Below are positions 1 to 7,198 of a stretch of DNA of 25,036 bases, in pieces (positions within the stretch are counted from its first letter, which is position 1; each line of letters starts with the position of its first letter). This DNA comes from a virus: the IMG/VR virus record IMGVR_UViG_3300028800_000299, positions 1 through 25,036 of that record; one strand, 5' to 3'. Both the position numbers and the translations under genes were made by a program. The notes beneath the pieces are model-generated. The model saw only the letters and a program-made list of their open reading frames with translations, made no database searches and was not told the DNA's origin.

Positions 1-62
1 CCAAAGCTTTCTAAATTCGACGCATTAATTTCTACTAATTCACCTAGTTTTAAAAATGACAT
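1..62 (-). CDS. 5' end of a hypothetical phage gene, cut by window edge
   Basis: Only the first 20 codons are in the window; they read MSFLKLGELVEINASNLESF and continue past base 1. The ATG (62-60) follows a GGGAG Shine-Dalgarno sequence that lies in the last codons of the preceding small gene. Spacing and direction fit the long minus-strand operon. Too little is visible to name a family. Confidence 0.55.
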   Translation of the reverse strand, partial: MSFLKLGELVEINASNLESF

Positions 63-67
63 TCGTA

Positions 68-214
68 TTAGCTCCCAGACTTTTTATCTTTATTTTGTTC
101 TGCTGGCTTGACAGATTCGGAACCTTTCTTAATGCTACTCTTTCTGGCCTCTTCAGATGAAGAATCCTGATCAACATTAAGTATTTTTCCATCGCCACCA
201 CGTTTGATAAACAT
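68..214 (-). CDS. Small hypothetical protein, 48 aa, charged and Ser/Lys-rich
   Basis: The short frame starts MFIKRGGDGK and ends in a Lys/Ser-rich tail. The ATG (214-212) is preceded by a clear GGAG at a normal distance, and the stop (70-68) lies 5 bases before the next ATG, as elsewhere in this operon. The protein is hydrophilic, with no membrane segment or cysteines, and is probably disordered apart from its first residues. A longer open frame on the same strand (40-225) can only begin with TTG and gives a less plausible protein, so I treat it as a shadow. Function unknown. Confidence 0.6.
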   Translation of the reverse strand: MFIKRGGDGKILNVDQDSSSEEARKSSIKKGSESVKPAEQNKDKKSGS

Positions 215-336
215 TTTTTCTCCAATGAGAATTACAATTTCATATATTTAGATAATAAATTATTGCCACAATTTTCAGATTTATTGGCAACATGTGCCCA
301 GTATATTCTAAAATATACTATTATTGCTAGATCTTC
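215..336. promoter_or_regulatory. Intergenic gap with AT-rich inverted repeats; possible promoter or operator
   Basis: This is the largest non-coding gap in the window, between the 208-residue gene and the 48-residue gene. It holds a palindrome with 7-base arms (AGTATAT, 300-306, and ATATACT, 313-319) and a second inverted repeat, TTGCCA (263-268) with TGGCAA (285-290). Neither is followed by a convincing T-tract on the minus strand, so a terminator is unlikely. A promoter or protein-binding site is possible, but I cannot place a -35/-10 pair with confidence. Confidence 0.25.
300..319. repeat. AT-rich palindrome, 7-bp arms with 6-bp centre
   Basis: The arms AGTATAT and ATATACT are exact reverse complements separated by TCTAAA. 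It lies about 18 bases past the stop codon of the 208-residue gene in the direction of transcription. It could be a repressor operator or a weak RNA hairpin. In such AT-rich DNA a chance palindrome of this size is quite possible. Confidence 0.3.
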
Positions 337-963
337 CTATCTGTTTTCATCCTCGTTAAGCTGATTTTGTCTTTCATTGTATAAATCAAGCATAAGCGGA
401 GTTTGTTTTTCGATCTTCATTTCAAGGTCTTTACTAATACTATCTGTCCAGTTTTTTCCTAAAATGTTAGTTTGTAAGTGTGTTTTTAATCTCTCATCAA
501 TAATATCATTAAGATCATCGCAGTCTTTTTGTATTGTTTCAATAACAGAAACGGCATCCTTTACGAAAGTTTTAGATTGAAAATCAGAAAATAAATCAGC
601 GAAATCATTAACTTGTTTTTCAATATCTTCAATGGCTGCAATGAAAGATTTCATAATTTTGACCGTCTGAGTATCGGAAGCAAACGTCTGCATAATTGTA
701 ATGCACTTAAAAGCAATTATTTTAAAATTGTTAAAATTATCGATAACCTTATCTCTAAATCTACGAAGAGCAGCTCTAAACTTCAATACTTGTGCAGTAT
801 CTATATCACCATTATCTTTGAAAGGTGTCTTCATAATATCCAAATGATCAGATGCCGCTTTAAGAAGCTTCTGAGCATAATTAAAGCATAGCAATGCCTT
901 TTCAGCTTGAGCTTTTTCAAGATCTGATACTTCATATGACATTTGGATTGCGAATATTTTCAT
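337..963 (-). CDS. Hypothetical helical protein, 208 aa, end of virion module
   Basis: The frame starts at an ATG preceded by AAGG at normal spacing and lies 9 bases after the phosphatase gene, so the two are probably co-transcribed. The protein looks almost entirely alpha-helical, with alternating charged and hydrophobic residues (for example around 60-130, including the basic stretch RAALRRFRDK) and an acidic C-terminus. It has no signal peptide, membrane segment, cysteine cluster or enzyme motif that I recognise. Its place downstream of portal and hydrolase genes suggests a virion or assembly protein, but that is inferred from context only. Confidence 0.8.
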   Translation of the reverse strand: MKIFAIQMSYEVSDLEKAQAEKALLCFNYAQKLLKAASDHLDIMKTPFKDNGDIDTAQVLKFRAALRRFRDKVIDNFNNFKIIAFKCITIMQTFASDTQTVKIMKSFIAAIEDIEKQVNDFADLFSDFQSKTFVKDAVSVIETIQKDCDDLNDIIDERLKTHLQTNILGKNWTDSISKDLEMKIEKQTPLMLDLYNERQNQLNEDENR

Positions 964-972
964 AGTTTAACC

Positions 973-1725
973 TTAAATTGTATTAACGAACCCTCCACCG
1001 TTTTCGATAGGACCAGACCCTTTGATACCTGCGTCATTGTCGTATAATCCAACTTGTGGAATTTGATCTCCTTCAGAGATAGACTTATCATTATAGTTTT
1101 GCTTTGTTACAACATTTTGTCGTGTCGGATACTGATCATATGCGTAATCATAACCATATTGATGATTAGGATCTAACTGTGGAGCAAAGCTTTTTACATC
1201 TGCACTATCGATAGTCGATGCAGCTTCATCTCTACTATTATCCGCGATATCCCAAGTAGAATTGTTATCTTTATGATTATCTTTACAAGACTTATTTATA
1301 ATTTTCTCATAAAATTTTACGACACTTGGGTCTAACCCAATGCCAAATCCTAGTTTCTTGGCTTCAGCAATAGCTCTTTCATAGGAATATCCCATGTATT
1401 GGCATTGATACATCGCCACAACCATTCCAGTTCTATCCTTGCCATGAAGACAATGAACGTAGGTTGGACCACCATCAATTAATAATTCGTGTAAATTATA
1501 GCTGAGAAGCCTTGCTATTGGTTCAAAATCCTTCATATTGATAGGAATTATGATATGTTTAATTCCCAATAGTTTACATACTCTATTGATTCGTTCGCCA
1601 CACTTTTGATCTAAACTAACAATTTTTTTAATACCATATACATCATGAAGAACGTTTACATCTTTGATAGATGGGCATGATCCTCGGTATAAACCTTTAG
1701 TTATAAGTCTAAATCTATCTAACAT
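973..1725 (-). CDS. Dual-specificity/tyrosine-type protein phosphatase with disordered tail
   Basis: The first 145 residues carry the cysteine phosphatase P-loop, YVHCLHGKDRTG, giving C-x5-R with nucleophile Cys92 and phosphate-binding Arg98. The segment LYRGSCPS (12-19) matches the entry strand usual in this family. Asp66, in MKDFEP, sits at a plausible distance upstream of the cysteine to be the general acid. The enzyme class removes phosphate from Tyr/Ser/Thr or from phosphoinositides and RNA ends; the substrate cannot be read here. Residues 146-250 are polar, rich in Asp, Asn, Tyr and Gly, and probably disordered, with no family match I know. The ATG follows GAGAT and lies one base after the previous stop. 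Finding it among packaging/virion genes suggests it may enter the particle or act on host proteins late; both are inference. Confidence 0.85.
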   Translation of the reverse strand: MLDRFRLITKGLYRGSCPSIKDVNVLHDVYGIKKIVSLDQKCGERINRVCKLLGIKHIIIPINMKDFEPIARLLSYNLHELLIDGGPTYVHCLHGKDRTGMVVAMYQCQYMGYSYERAIAEAKKLGFGIGLDPSVVKFYEKIINKSCKDNHKDNNSTWDIADNSRDEAASTIDSADVKSFAPQLDPNHQYGYDYAYDQYPTRQNVVTKQNYNDKSISEGDQIPQVGLYDNDAGIKGSGPIENGGGFVNTI

Positions 1726-1726
1726 G

Positions 1727-2338
1727 TTATCTCAAATTAGCTACTACATTGTTTATAACAGCCCTTATATATTGAGGTTCATTACCAATTAATACATTTT
1801 TTACGAAAGAAATTGATTGCCCTATTGAAGACGATGCCGGCATTTGTTTGCCACCAAGAACGTTTTCATCCAAAAAATAAATCTTTCTCAATACCGTGTG
1901 TAGGGCTTTTGCTCTTTTATCAGGATCAACTCTATTGAGCGTGAATTTGATAATGTTGGCTAGATATTGACCAGCAAGCGGAGCGTCGCCCAAGTCGGAA
2001 GCATTAGCAACTTTTTCAACTTTCAATTTCAATGGATGTAATGAATTGAATAAATCAACCGCAAATATAAGCGCGATTTCTCCAGCCTTTACAACATCAT
2101 TGTTAATTAACATATCGAAGCACATTTTATAAATTAGTAAGAACTCTCTAACGGTTTCCTCGTCACATTGCTTTCTTAAATCTCTCATGATTGCAGAGTA
2201 AGAAAAATCATTTAAATCCGTTAGATCGATTTTATCTGATGATGTTTTACGAATAGAAAATTTATTAGCACCAGCCTGTCTCAGACAAGAGGTGCAGTAA
2301 TTATCAGTTAACTCAATTAAATTATCTATTTGATTCAC
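1727..2338 (-). CDS. Hypothetical protein, 203 aa
   Basis: This frame begins with GTG, overlaps the previous gene by 17 bases, and has AAAGGA about 10 bases upstream. No better in-frame start exists before the helical core. The protein is mainly helical. It has a CTSC pair near residue 16, too isolated for a zinc site, and a hydrophobic helix near residues 65-95 that looks like a buried helix and not a membrane span. I do not recognise the family. Tight coupling to its neighbours suggests a structural or assembly role with them. Confidence 0.75.
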   Translation of the reverse strand: MNQIDNLIELTDNYCTSCLRQAGANKFSIRKTSSDKIDLTDLNDFSYSAIMRDLRKQCDEETVREFLLIYKMCFDMLINNDVVKAGEIALIFAVDLFNSLHPLKLKVEKVANASDLGDAPLAGQYLANIIKFTLNRVDPDKRAKALHTVLRKIYFLDENVLGGKQMPASSSIGQSISFVKNVLIGNEPQYIRAVINNVVANLR

Positions 2339-2726
2339 CAGCGAATAATCCTTTTACAATTTTTGAGTCTCTGGTGCTAAGGAAAGTATCTTTCAAAATA
2401 CCAGATTCATCAACCTCTGTAACTGTTCTGATTGCTCTTTCATTAAGACAAACAATATTACCTAACTTTATATTTTTTGTGTTTTGATCCATATACGCAC
2501 AATTCAAAACTAAACATTCTGCATATGCTGCAACAATTTTGCCAATTAGGACTGCGGCGCACTTTTGAGTGCTATCATCGTATTTGACATCCTCGAAAGT
2601 GTCTCCAACATATATTTCAACTATCTTACCTTTCAAAACTTTAGCAAGTAGTTCTGCAAGCGTAATGTCTTCACCTGCACCATTTAATTCGTCAATTACT
2701 TTTGTGAAGTCTCTTTCTTTACTCAT
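2322..2726 (-). CDS. Hypothetical small beta-rich protein, 134 aa
   Basis: The ATG has AGGA at good spacing and follows the hydrolase stop by 7 bases. Residues 30-110 look like a run of beta strands (GKIVEIYVGD, VLIGKIVAAYAECLVLNCAY, GNIVCLNERAIRTVTEV). The strand order and the closing I-R-x-V-x-E-V segment recall small Sm-like barrels, but no diagnostic Sm motif is complete, so this is only an impression. The N-terminus is helical and acidic. Function unknown. Confidence 0.75.
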   Translation of the reverse strand: MSKERDFTKVIDELNGAGEDITLAELLAKVLKGKIVEIYVGDTFEDVKYDDSTQKCAAVLIGKIVAAYAECLVLNCAYMDQNTKNIKLGNIVCLNERAIRTVTEVDESGILKDTFLSTRDSKIVKGLFAGESNR

Positions 2727-2733
2727 TGCAGTC

Positions 2734-3789
2734 CTATTTGATAAATTTTAAGTGGAATTGTCTATACGCTAACTGCGCCAAATCAATATCTAATTCTTGA
2801 TAGTTAGATACTTTATTGGATAATACTTTTGTTTTTACATCGACTCCGCCGATTTTCTTAGTTGCTAACTTGAATGCGCCTGCAATTGAGCTTGATAGTT
2901 GATTAACGGCTTGTTTACAAATCTCTTCTGGGCCATGGATTGAACATAATACTTCTACATTTTCTTTATCTGTATGAATCGTTGCATCTGATTGGGTTTC
3001 TTCATCAAGAGCCAAACACAAAATTCTTGCAAATTCCAAAGAATCAATTAGATTACTCGATTTAACTTGAATTACAATATCATTTTTAGGTAAGAATTTT
3101 TTATATGTAGCCTTCTTAACTAACTTATCATTCACATTATCTTCAGATAAAGCCGATAAAAACGAATTGAGATACTGATTTATTTGATCCATTGGTTGCG
3201 CACCCTCATGTGGAGTAGTGGTGGCAACAGCTTGGCCTTTATCGAAGTTCCCGCTTTGGGCTCTTTGGAAGCTATCTGATTTATTGAAGGCATCGTATGA
3301 GCCAGTTAAGCCAGCAGTATACCCTTTTTCATCAGCGGTATAGTATCCACTTTGTTTTAGTGATTTAGAAAACGCCGCAGGATCGCCTTGCATTATGGTA
3401 TTCCAAACTTTCCCGCCAGCACGATTATGAAGATTTTTTAGATAGTCTTCTGTGGCAGTTTCCAAATCAGGATAGGAACGAAATCTCATAGTCTGTGCTA
3501 CCCATTTTCCTGGAGACACTTGCTCTTGAAGCTTCATATCGTTGCCATTTTTATCTTGATGAATAAAGAAATCCCAACCATCTCCAGGAGAATGCGTAAT
3601 GTTTCCAATATTATAATTAAACATCGCATTTCTATGGGCGGTTTCTAAATTGTTTTGAGCAATTAAGAGACCCACTTGTTTTTGAGTTAGATCTATATTA
3701 TAAAGCTTTTTAGCTGCGGTCATAAAATGCGCAGCCATTTCAGGCTCTGATACTGTAGTTCTAACTGTTTTAACTCTTTGGTCAGCCAT
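2734..3789 (-). CDS. Glucosaminidase/lysozyme-like peptidoglycan hydrolase with extra C-terminal domain
   Basis: Residues 15-175 have the layout of the beta-N-acetylglucosaminidase (GH73/LYZ2-like) fold. There is a helix ending in the catalytic motif IAQNNLET with Glu49, then FNYNIGNI (57-64), then an R-x-Y segment (FRSYPDLETATEDYLKNL), and finally a closing GYYTADEKGYTAGL-like segment. Such enzymes cut the glycan backbone of peptidoglycan. There is no signal peptide or holin gene beside it, so a virion-borne hydrolase that opens the wall at infection is as likely as a lysis enzyme. Residues 195-351 form a separate alpha/beta domain that I do not recognise. The gene lies 7 bases after the preceding stop and has AGTAGG upstream. 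Confidence 0.8.
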   Translation of the reverse strand: MADQRVKTVRTTVSEPEMAAHFMTAAKKLYNIDLTQKQVGLLIAQNNLETAHRNAMFNYNIGNITHSPGDGWDFFIHQDKNGNDMKLQEQVSPGKWVAQTMRFRSYPDLETATEDYLKNLHNRAGGKVWNTIMQGDPAAFSKSLKQSGYYTADEKGYTAGLTGSYDAFNKSDSFQRAQSGNFDKGQAVATTTPHEGAQPMDQINQYLNSFLSALSEDNVNDKLVKKATYKKFLPKNDIVIQVKSSNLIDSLEFARILCLALDEETQSDATIHTDKENVEVLCSIHGPEEICKQAVNQLSSSIAGAFKLATKKIGGVDVKTKVLSNKVSNYQELDIDLAQLAYRQFHLKFIK

Positions 3790-3796
3790 TTAGAAC

Positions 3797-5122
3797 CTAC
3801 TGTGTTAGTGATTTAGCAATAGCTAATAAGCGCTCACTAGTTGGTTTGTCTGTTTTTTCAATTGTTTTTGCAAATCTCAAAATTTCCAAAGACAATACCG
3901 CAGGGTTTCCATTTGAAAGTTTTGTAATTTTGTCAATGAATTCTTGTGTAGTGATAGTTGGAACTCTTGGTGGAGGTGGGAAAGATGGATTTTCTAGATC
4001 ATATTCCTTTAAATTTTGCTTGGCTTGTTCAGGATTGATTGATACTGGAGGTGGATAAGTGGATAAAGGTGCCTTTGCAACCGGCTTAGGTGGTGCTGGT
4101 GTTGTTGGCGCAGTTGCTACTGGACCTGTCTCCTTAGCAACGGGAATGACAGATTGTGGTGGATCGGAATCTCTTGTTGGAAATACCTTTGGAGAATTTA
4201 AATCTTCTTTCAACGAATCTGTAACGGATTCCACACCAGATGGTGGGCCACTGTCCATGACAGTATCTCTTACTGGTACAGCATTTGGGTCTAATACGAC
4301 TGGAACTTCACTTGAAGTGGCGGGGACTGCACTTCTGGCAGCATCGCTTTCAGCTTTTCTTTGTTCGGAGTCTCTTTGAGCATCAATATATTTCTTTACT
4401 GCTCCATTGAAATATTCACTAAACGCAGCATCATAGGCACCGAACTTAGCAATAAATGTATCAGATAGCTTAATGTAATCTTCAAGCTTTCTCGTTGCTC
4501 TAAACGTAGCTAATTGTTTGAATGTGGATAGGATAAGATTTAGAAACATTTCAGAACGATTAAGCATTCTTTCTGTTTGACGCTTGAGTTCTTTAGCTTC
4601 TTTAGGAAATCTTTGTTCCCAGTGTTTTAACGATTTACCACGATCACTTGTTATGTTATGCCACCAATCTTTAACTCCGGCTTCTTTTGACATACCATCA
4701 TCAGCTTTACCCGTGTCAGCTTTTTTTGCGACAGGCTTTGCTTTGAATCTTTCAGGCATCTTATTGAAGAGGAATTCTTTGTGTTCGTTATCTAATTCGC
4801 CAAACAAAAATTCATTGTGAACGGCGTGAGCCTCTCTATTTAACTTTGTAAGTTCTAATTTAATCTCATCAATTCTCTCATGAAATTTTCCCAAATAAGA
4901 AATACAAGTCATGTATTCACGTCTGTTAAAGTTGCTCTTTGCAACCTTTAACATGTCTTTGAGATCAATGGCCTTTTCTCTGGCGTCATCATCTACTTGA
5001 CGCAAGGTATCCATCAATCTTGTGAATTCGGGACTAAATACGCCAGATAATGCTTCGCCCGGCGCATTTAATTTTTCTCTTATTTTATTGAAAACTCCAC
5101 GTCTCTGAGCAATTTTATTCAT
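3797..5122 (-). CDS. Probable virion/assembly protein, helical with Pro-rich linker, 441 aa
   Basis: The N-terminal 130 residues are helical with coiled-coil character, and a second helical block follows at 150-260. Residues 262-390 form a long Pro/Ala/Val/Asp linker containing RDSDPP (317-322) and SFPPPPRVP. A small helical domain closes the protein (390-441). The start is preceded by GAGGAT. It is the first gene after the portal, separated by an 84-base gap. No family recognised; position and build suggest a structural or scaffolding role. Confidence 0.75.
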   Translation of the reverse strand: MNKIAQRRGVFNKIREKLNAPGEALSGVFSPEFTRLMDTLRQVDDDAREKAIDLKDMLKVAKSNFNRREYMTCISYLGKFHERIDEIKLELTKLNREAHAVHNEFLFGELDNEHKEFLFNKMPERFKAKPVAKKADTGKADDGMSKEAGVKDWWHNITSDRGKSLKHWEQRFPKEAKELKRQTERMLNRSEMFLNLILSTFKQLATFRATRKLEDYIKLSDTFIAKFGAYDAAFSEYFNGAVKKYIDAQRDSEQRKAESDAARSAVPATSSEVPVVLDPNAVPVRDTVMDSGPPSGVESVTDSLKEDLNSPKVFPTRDSDPPQSVIPVAKETGPVATAPTTPAPPKPVAKAPLSTYPPPVSINPEQAKQNLKEYDLENPSFPPPPRVPTITTQEFIDKITKLSNGNPAVLSLEILRFAKTIEKTDKPTSERLLAIAKSLTQ

Positions 5123-5206
5123 AGAATATCCTCATGCCTGCTTTTAACAAAATAATGCAGTAATATCCCCAAATACAATAAGTTAGTGTATTAATTTATA
5201 TAATTA
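5123..5206 (-). promoter_or_regulatory. AT-rich gap after portal gene, possible promoter
   Basis: This gap separates the portal stop from the next ATG, while most gaps in the operon are under 15 bases. On the minus strand it contains TATATAAATTAATAC, which resembles a -10-type or T4-late-type (TATAAATA) box but does not match exactly. No clear hairpin with a T-tract is present. A promoter is possible and unproven. Confidence 0.2.
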
Positions 5207-7135
5207 CTACTTTGGGGGAGGTCCGCCCGGAGGCGGGCCTGGTGGTGGGGGTGGGCCTCCAGGGCCTGGTCCTTCACCACCACCCGGTGGACCTGGCGGT
5301 GGGCCACCTCCGCCAGATGGCGGTGGAGGTGGTGCCGATAACCCTGGCAATCCCATATCAGGGGCTCCAGGTGGCATGCCACCTGGTGGAGCGCCACCAG
5401 GAACTTCACCTGGAACCGGAGCTTCACCCTGAGCATTCTGTCCGGGCTTTGGAGCAATTTCAGGAATTTCATCTTCATCGTCAAGGGCACGAAGTTCATT
5501 AAGATCCATCGCCGCAAGTGATGCTGATTCTTTTTTAAAGATAGCTGCTTGAATAGCTTCTTTACGAAGTTTTCTCTGCTCGTCTTCATCTTCAAGGCCC
5601 ATTGATTTATATAAGGTACTCAAAGAAACTCTAGCAGATGAACCTTCTGCGGCTGGCTGTGTTAATGTAACAAGCTGTGTAATATAGTCCCCAGTGTCGA
5701 ATAATGACATGTGGTTCCAATCAACTTCTGGAACGATCAAATGCTTTTCGGTTTTTGATCCGCCTTGCTTGTATTCGTAGAAACCCTGAATCTTTGAAAT
5801 TGGTGCGAAGATTTTTCTTCTCAACCAATTCGACAACATGTTTCTAAATTGCATATATCTTTGACGTAAAACATCTAGGGCAACGCCAGCGTTAGCATAG
5901 GTTGTATCTGCCCCACCATCCATAACAGAAGATGGAACCTGAAGCCCAACGTAAATTTCTTTTATTAATTGAGTAATATCACCAGAGATATCATAGATGC
6001 CTTGGCTTGAACCAACTCTCTCAATAGCGATACCTGCATGAGAAAAAATCTTAAAATCTTTATCATACTGAGCTTGTTCGAAAAGCTCTCTCCACTGCTC
6101 AAGATCAGCGTGGGATGGATGTAGTGCATCTGCACCTTCCCCACCAATCTTAACAAGAGTTAATGGGTTAATCATATTATCTGCTTGCGCAAACTTTGAC
6201 TCTCTTAACTTATCAAATAACATTAATTGTCTGAAAATACAAACAGGCAAACCAGTACCTCTAATTTCGTATGGACTAATTTTTCTAGCCAAATGCGATA
6301 CATGAAAATTGTCAAGAGGAATGTTATCACCTCTCTTAACTGAATCAATTATATGACGATTCAACTTCTTTCTTTGCTCAATATCAGCTGGCTTATTAGA
6401 TTCTACAATTTGTTTTAAATTAAGATCTGGCTTCAACATGATGATTGGTTCGTTCGCAATAACTGTGCGATTTACAATCATGAAGTCTGGGTTTTGAATC
6501 ATAAGGCGACTCCACTTTCCCTTATTATTGTCAAGCTCAGCATAAATAAATGCTTCTCCAAGCAGCCAAAATTCTTGAGCAATCTGAACGCAAATGTTCA
6601 TAAGATCGATTTCTTCAATCATTTCATTGAAGAATTTTTGTACTTCAACGTTGTGGCATTTGATTTGCAATTTGCTAATCGGATAGGTACTATGAAGATT
6701 GATTGCGTTATGGACAAATGGATTTAACGCATAGAATGCGCGACACCAAGCGTTAATTGTGGCTCTATCTCTTGGAAGATTCTGATTGCTGCTTAGCCAA
6801 AGAGGAGAATATACTTCTGAAATTTGTTTTACTGTATTGCTTGTGCCACCAAATCCAACATTTCCGCTTGAAAGAGTTTGTGCATTTTTCTTAATTCCAC
6901 TACCACTGGCGGTGACAATGCCGCTGGTTGTTAGTCCATCGTCATTGAGTTTTGGTCCAGTGCCATCACGAAAGACTCCAGCGCTGACTTCATCTTGTAG
7001 GATGCCGCGGCGTACTTCAGATACGCCTTTGACCATGAGGGCACTCACTTGTGGGGCGGTATTTCTTCCGATAAGGAACTCATTTGATTTTGAAGATCCT
7101 TGTGGGATAGAGAATGTTTGTTTGAATTTTTTCAT
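5207..7135 (-). CDS. Portal protein with Pro/Gly-rich C-terminal tail
   Basis: The 642-residue protein is encoded directly after the large terminase, the usual place for the portal. The core (about 105-540) has the portal layout: an N-terminal wing (SPLWLSSNQNLPRDRATINA, then NPFVHNAINLHS), a beta-rich clip-like region, and a stem/crown region with DITQLIKEIYVGLQVPSSVM and a long helix GVALDVLRQRYMQFRNMLSN. Portals form the 12-fold ring through which DNA is packaged and which docks terminase and the connector. Residues 1-100 are Gly/Ser/Thr-rich and probably flexible. Residues 561-642 are an unusual Pro/Gly low-complexity tail. The start has GGAG at normal spacing. Core assignment rests on context and recognisable pattern, not on a catalytic motif. 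Confidence 0.85.
   Translation of the reverse strand: MKKFKQTFSIPQGSSKSNEFLIGRNTAPQVSALMVKGVSEVRRGILQDEVSAGVFRDGTGPKLNDDGLTTSGIVTASGSGIKKNAQTLSSGNVGFGGTSNTVKQISEVYSPLWLSSNQNLPRDRATINAWCRAFYALNPFVHNAINLHSTYPISKLQIKCHNVEVQKFFNEMIEEIDLMNICVQIAQEFWLLGEAFIYAELDNNKGKWSRLMIQNPDFMIVNRTVIANEPIIMLKPDLNLKQIVESNKPADIEQRKKLNRHIIDSVKRGDNIPLDNFHVSHLARKISPYEIRGTGLPVCIFRQLMLFDKLRESKFAQADNMINPLTLVKIGGEGADALHPSHADLEQWRELFEQAQYDKDFKIFSHAGIAIERVGSSQGIYDISGDITQLIKEIYVGLQVPSSVMDGGADTTYANAGVALDVLRQRYMQFRNMLSNWLRRKIFAPISKIQGFYEYKQGGSKTEKHLIVPEVDWNHMSLFDTGDYITQLVTLTQPAAEGSSARVSLSTLYKSMGLEDEDEQRKLRKEAIQAAIFKKESASLAAMDLNELRALDDEDEIPEIAPKPGQNAQGEAPVPGEVPGGAPPGGMPPGAPDMGLPGLSAPPPPPSGGGGPPPGPPGGGEGPGPGGPPPPPGPPPGGPPPK
5210..5455 (-). 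repeat. Low-complexity Pro/Gly coding tract (portal C-terminal tail)
   Basis: These bases encode portal residues 561-642, which are almost only Pro and Gly with a few Ala, Glu and Asp, in runs such as GPPPGPPGGG. On the plus strand the tract is a G-rich run of GGTGG/CCTGG-like units, in sharp contrast to the AT-rich surroundings. It is in frame with the portal and ends at its stop. It also opens false frames on both strands. Confidence 0.85.
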
Positions 7136-7198
7136 TAATCTCCGGCGAACGATACCTATATGCTGTATATTTAATATATCAATAAGATCAGGAATATA

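Noticed and set aside
40-225. Open frame of 61 codons on the minus strand
   Set aside because: It can only begin with TTG and overlaps the better-supported 48-residue gene (ATG with GGAG) in another frame.
5191-5595. Frames over the portal tail on both strands
   Set aside because: They arise from the G/C-rich Pro/Gly tract, which leaves all frames open; only the portal frame joins a recognisable protein.
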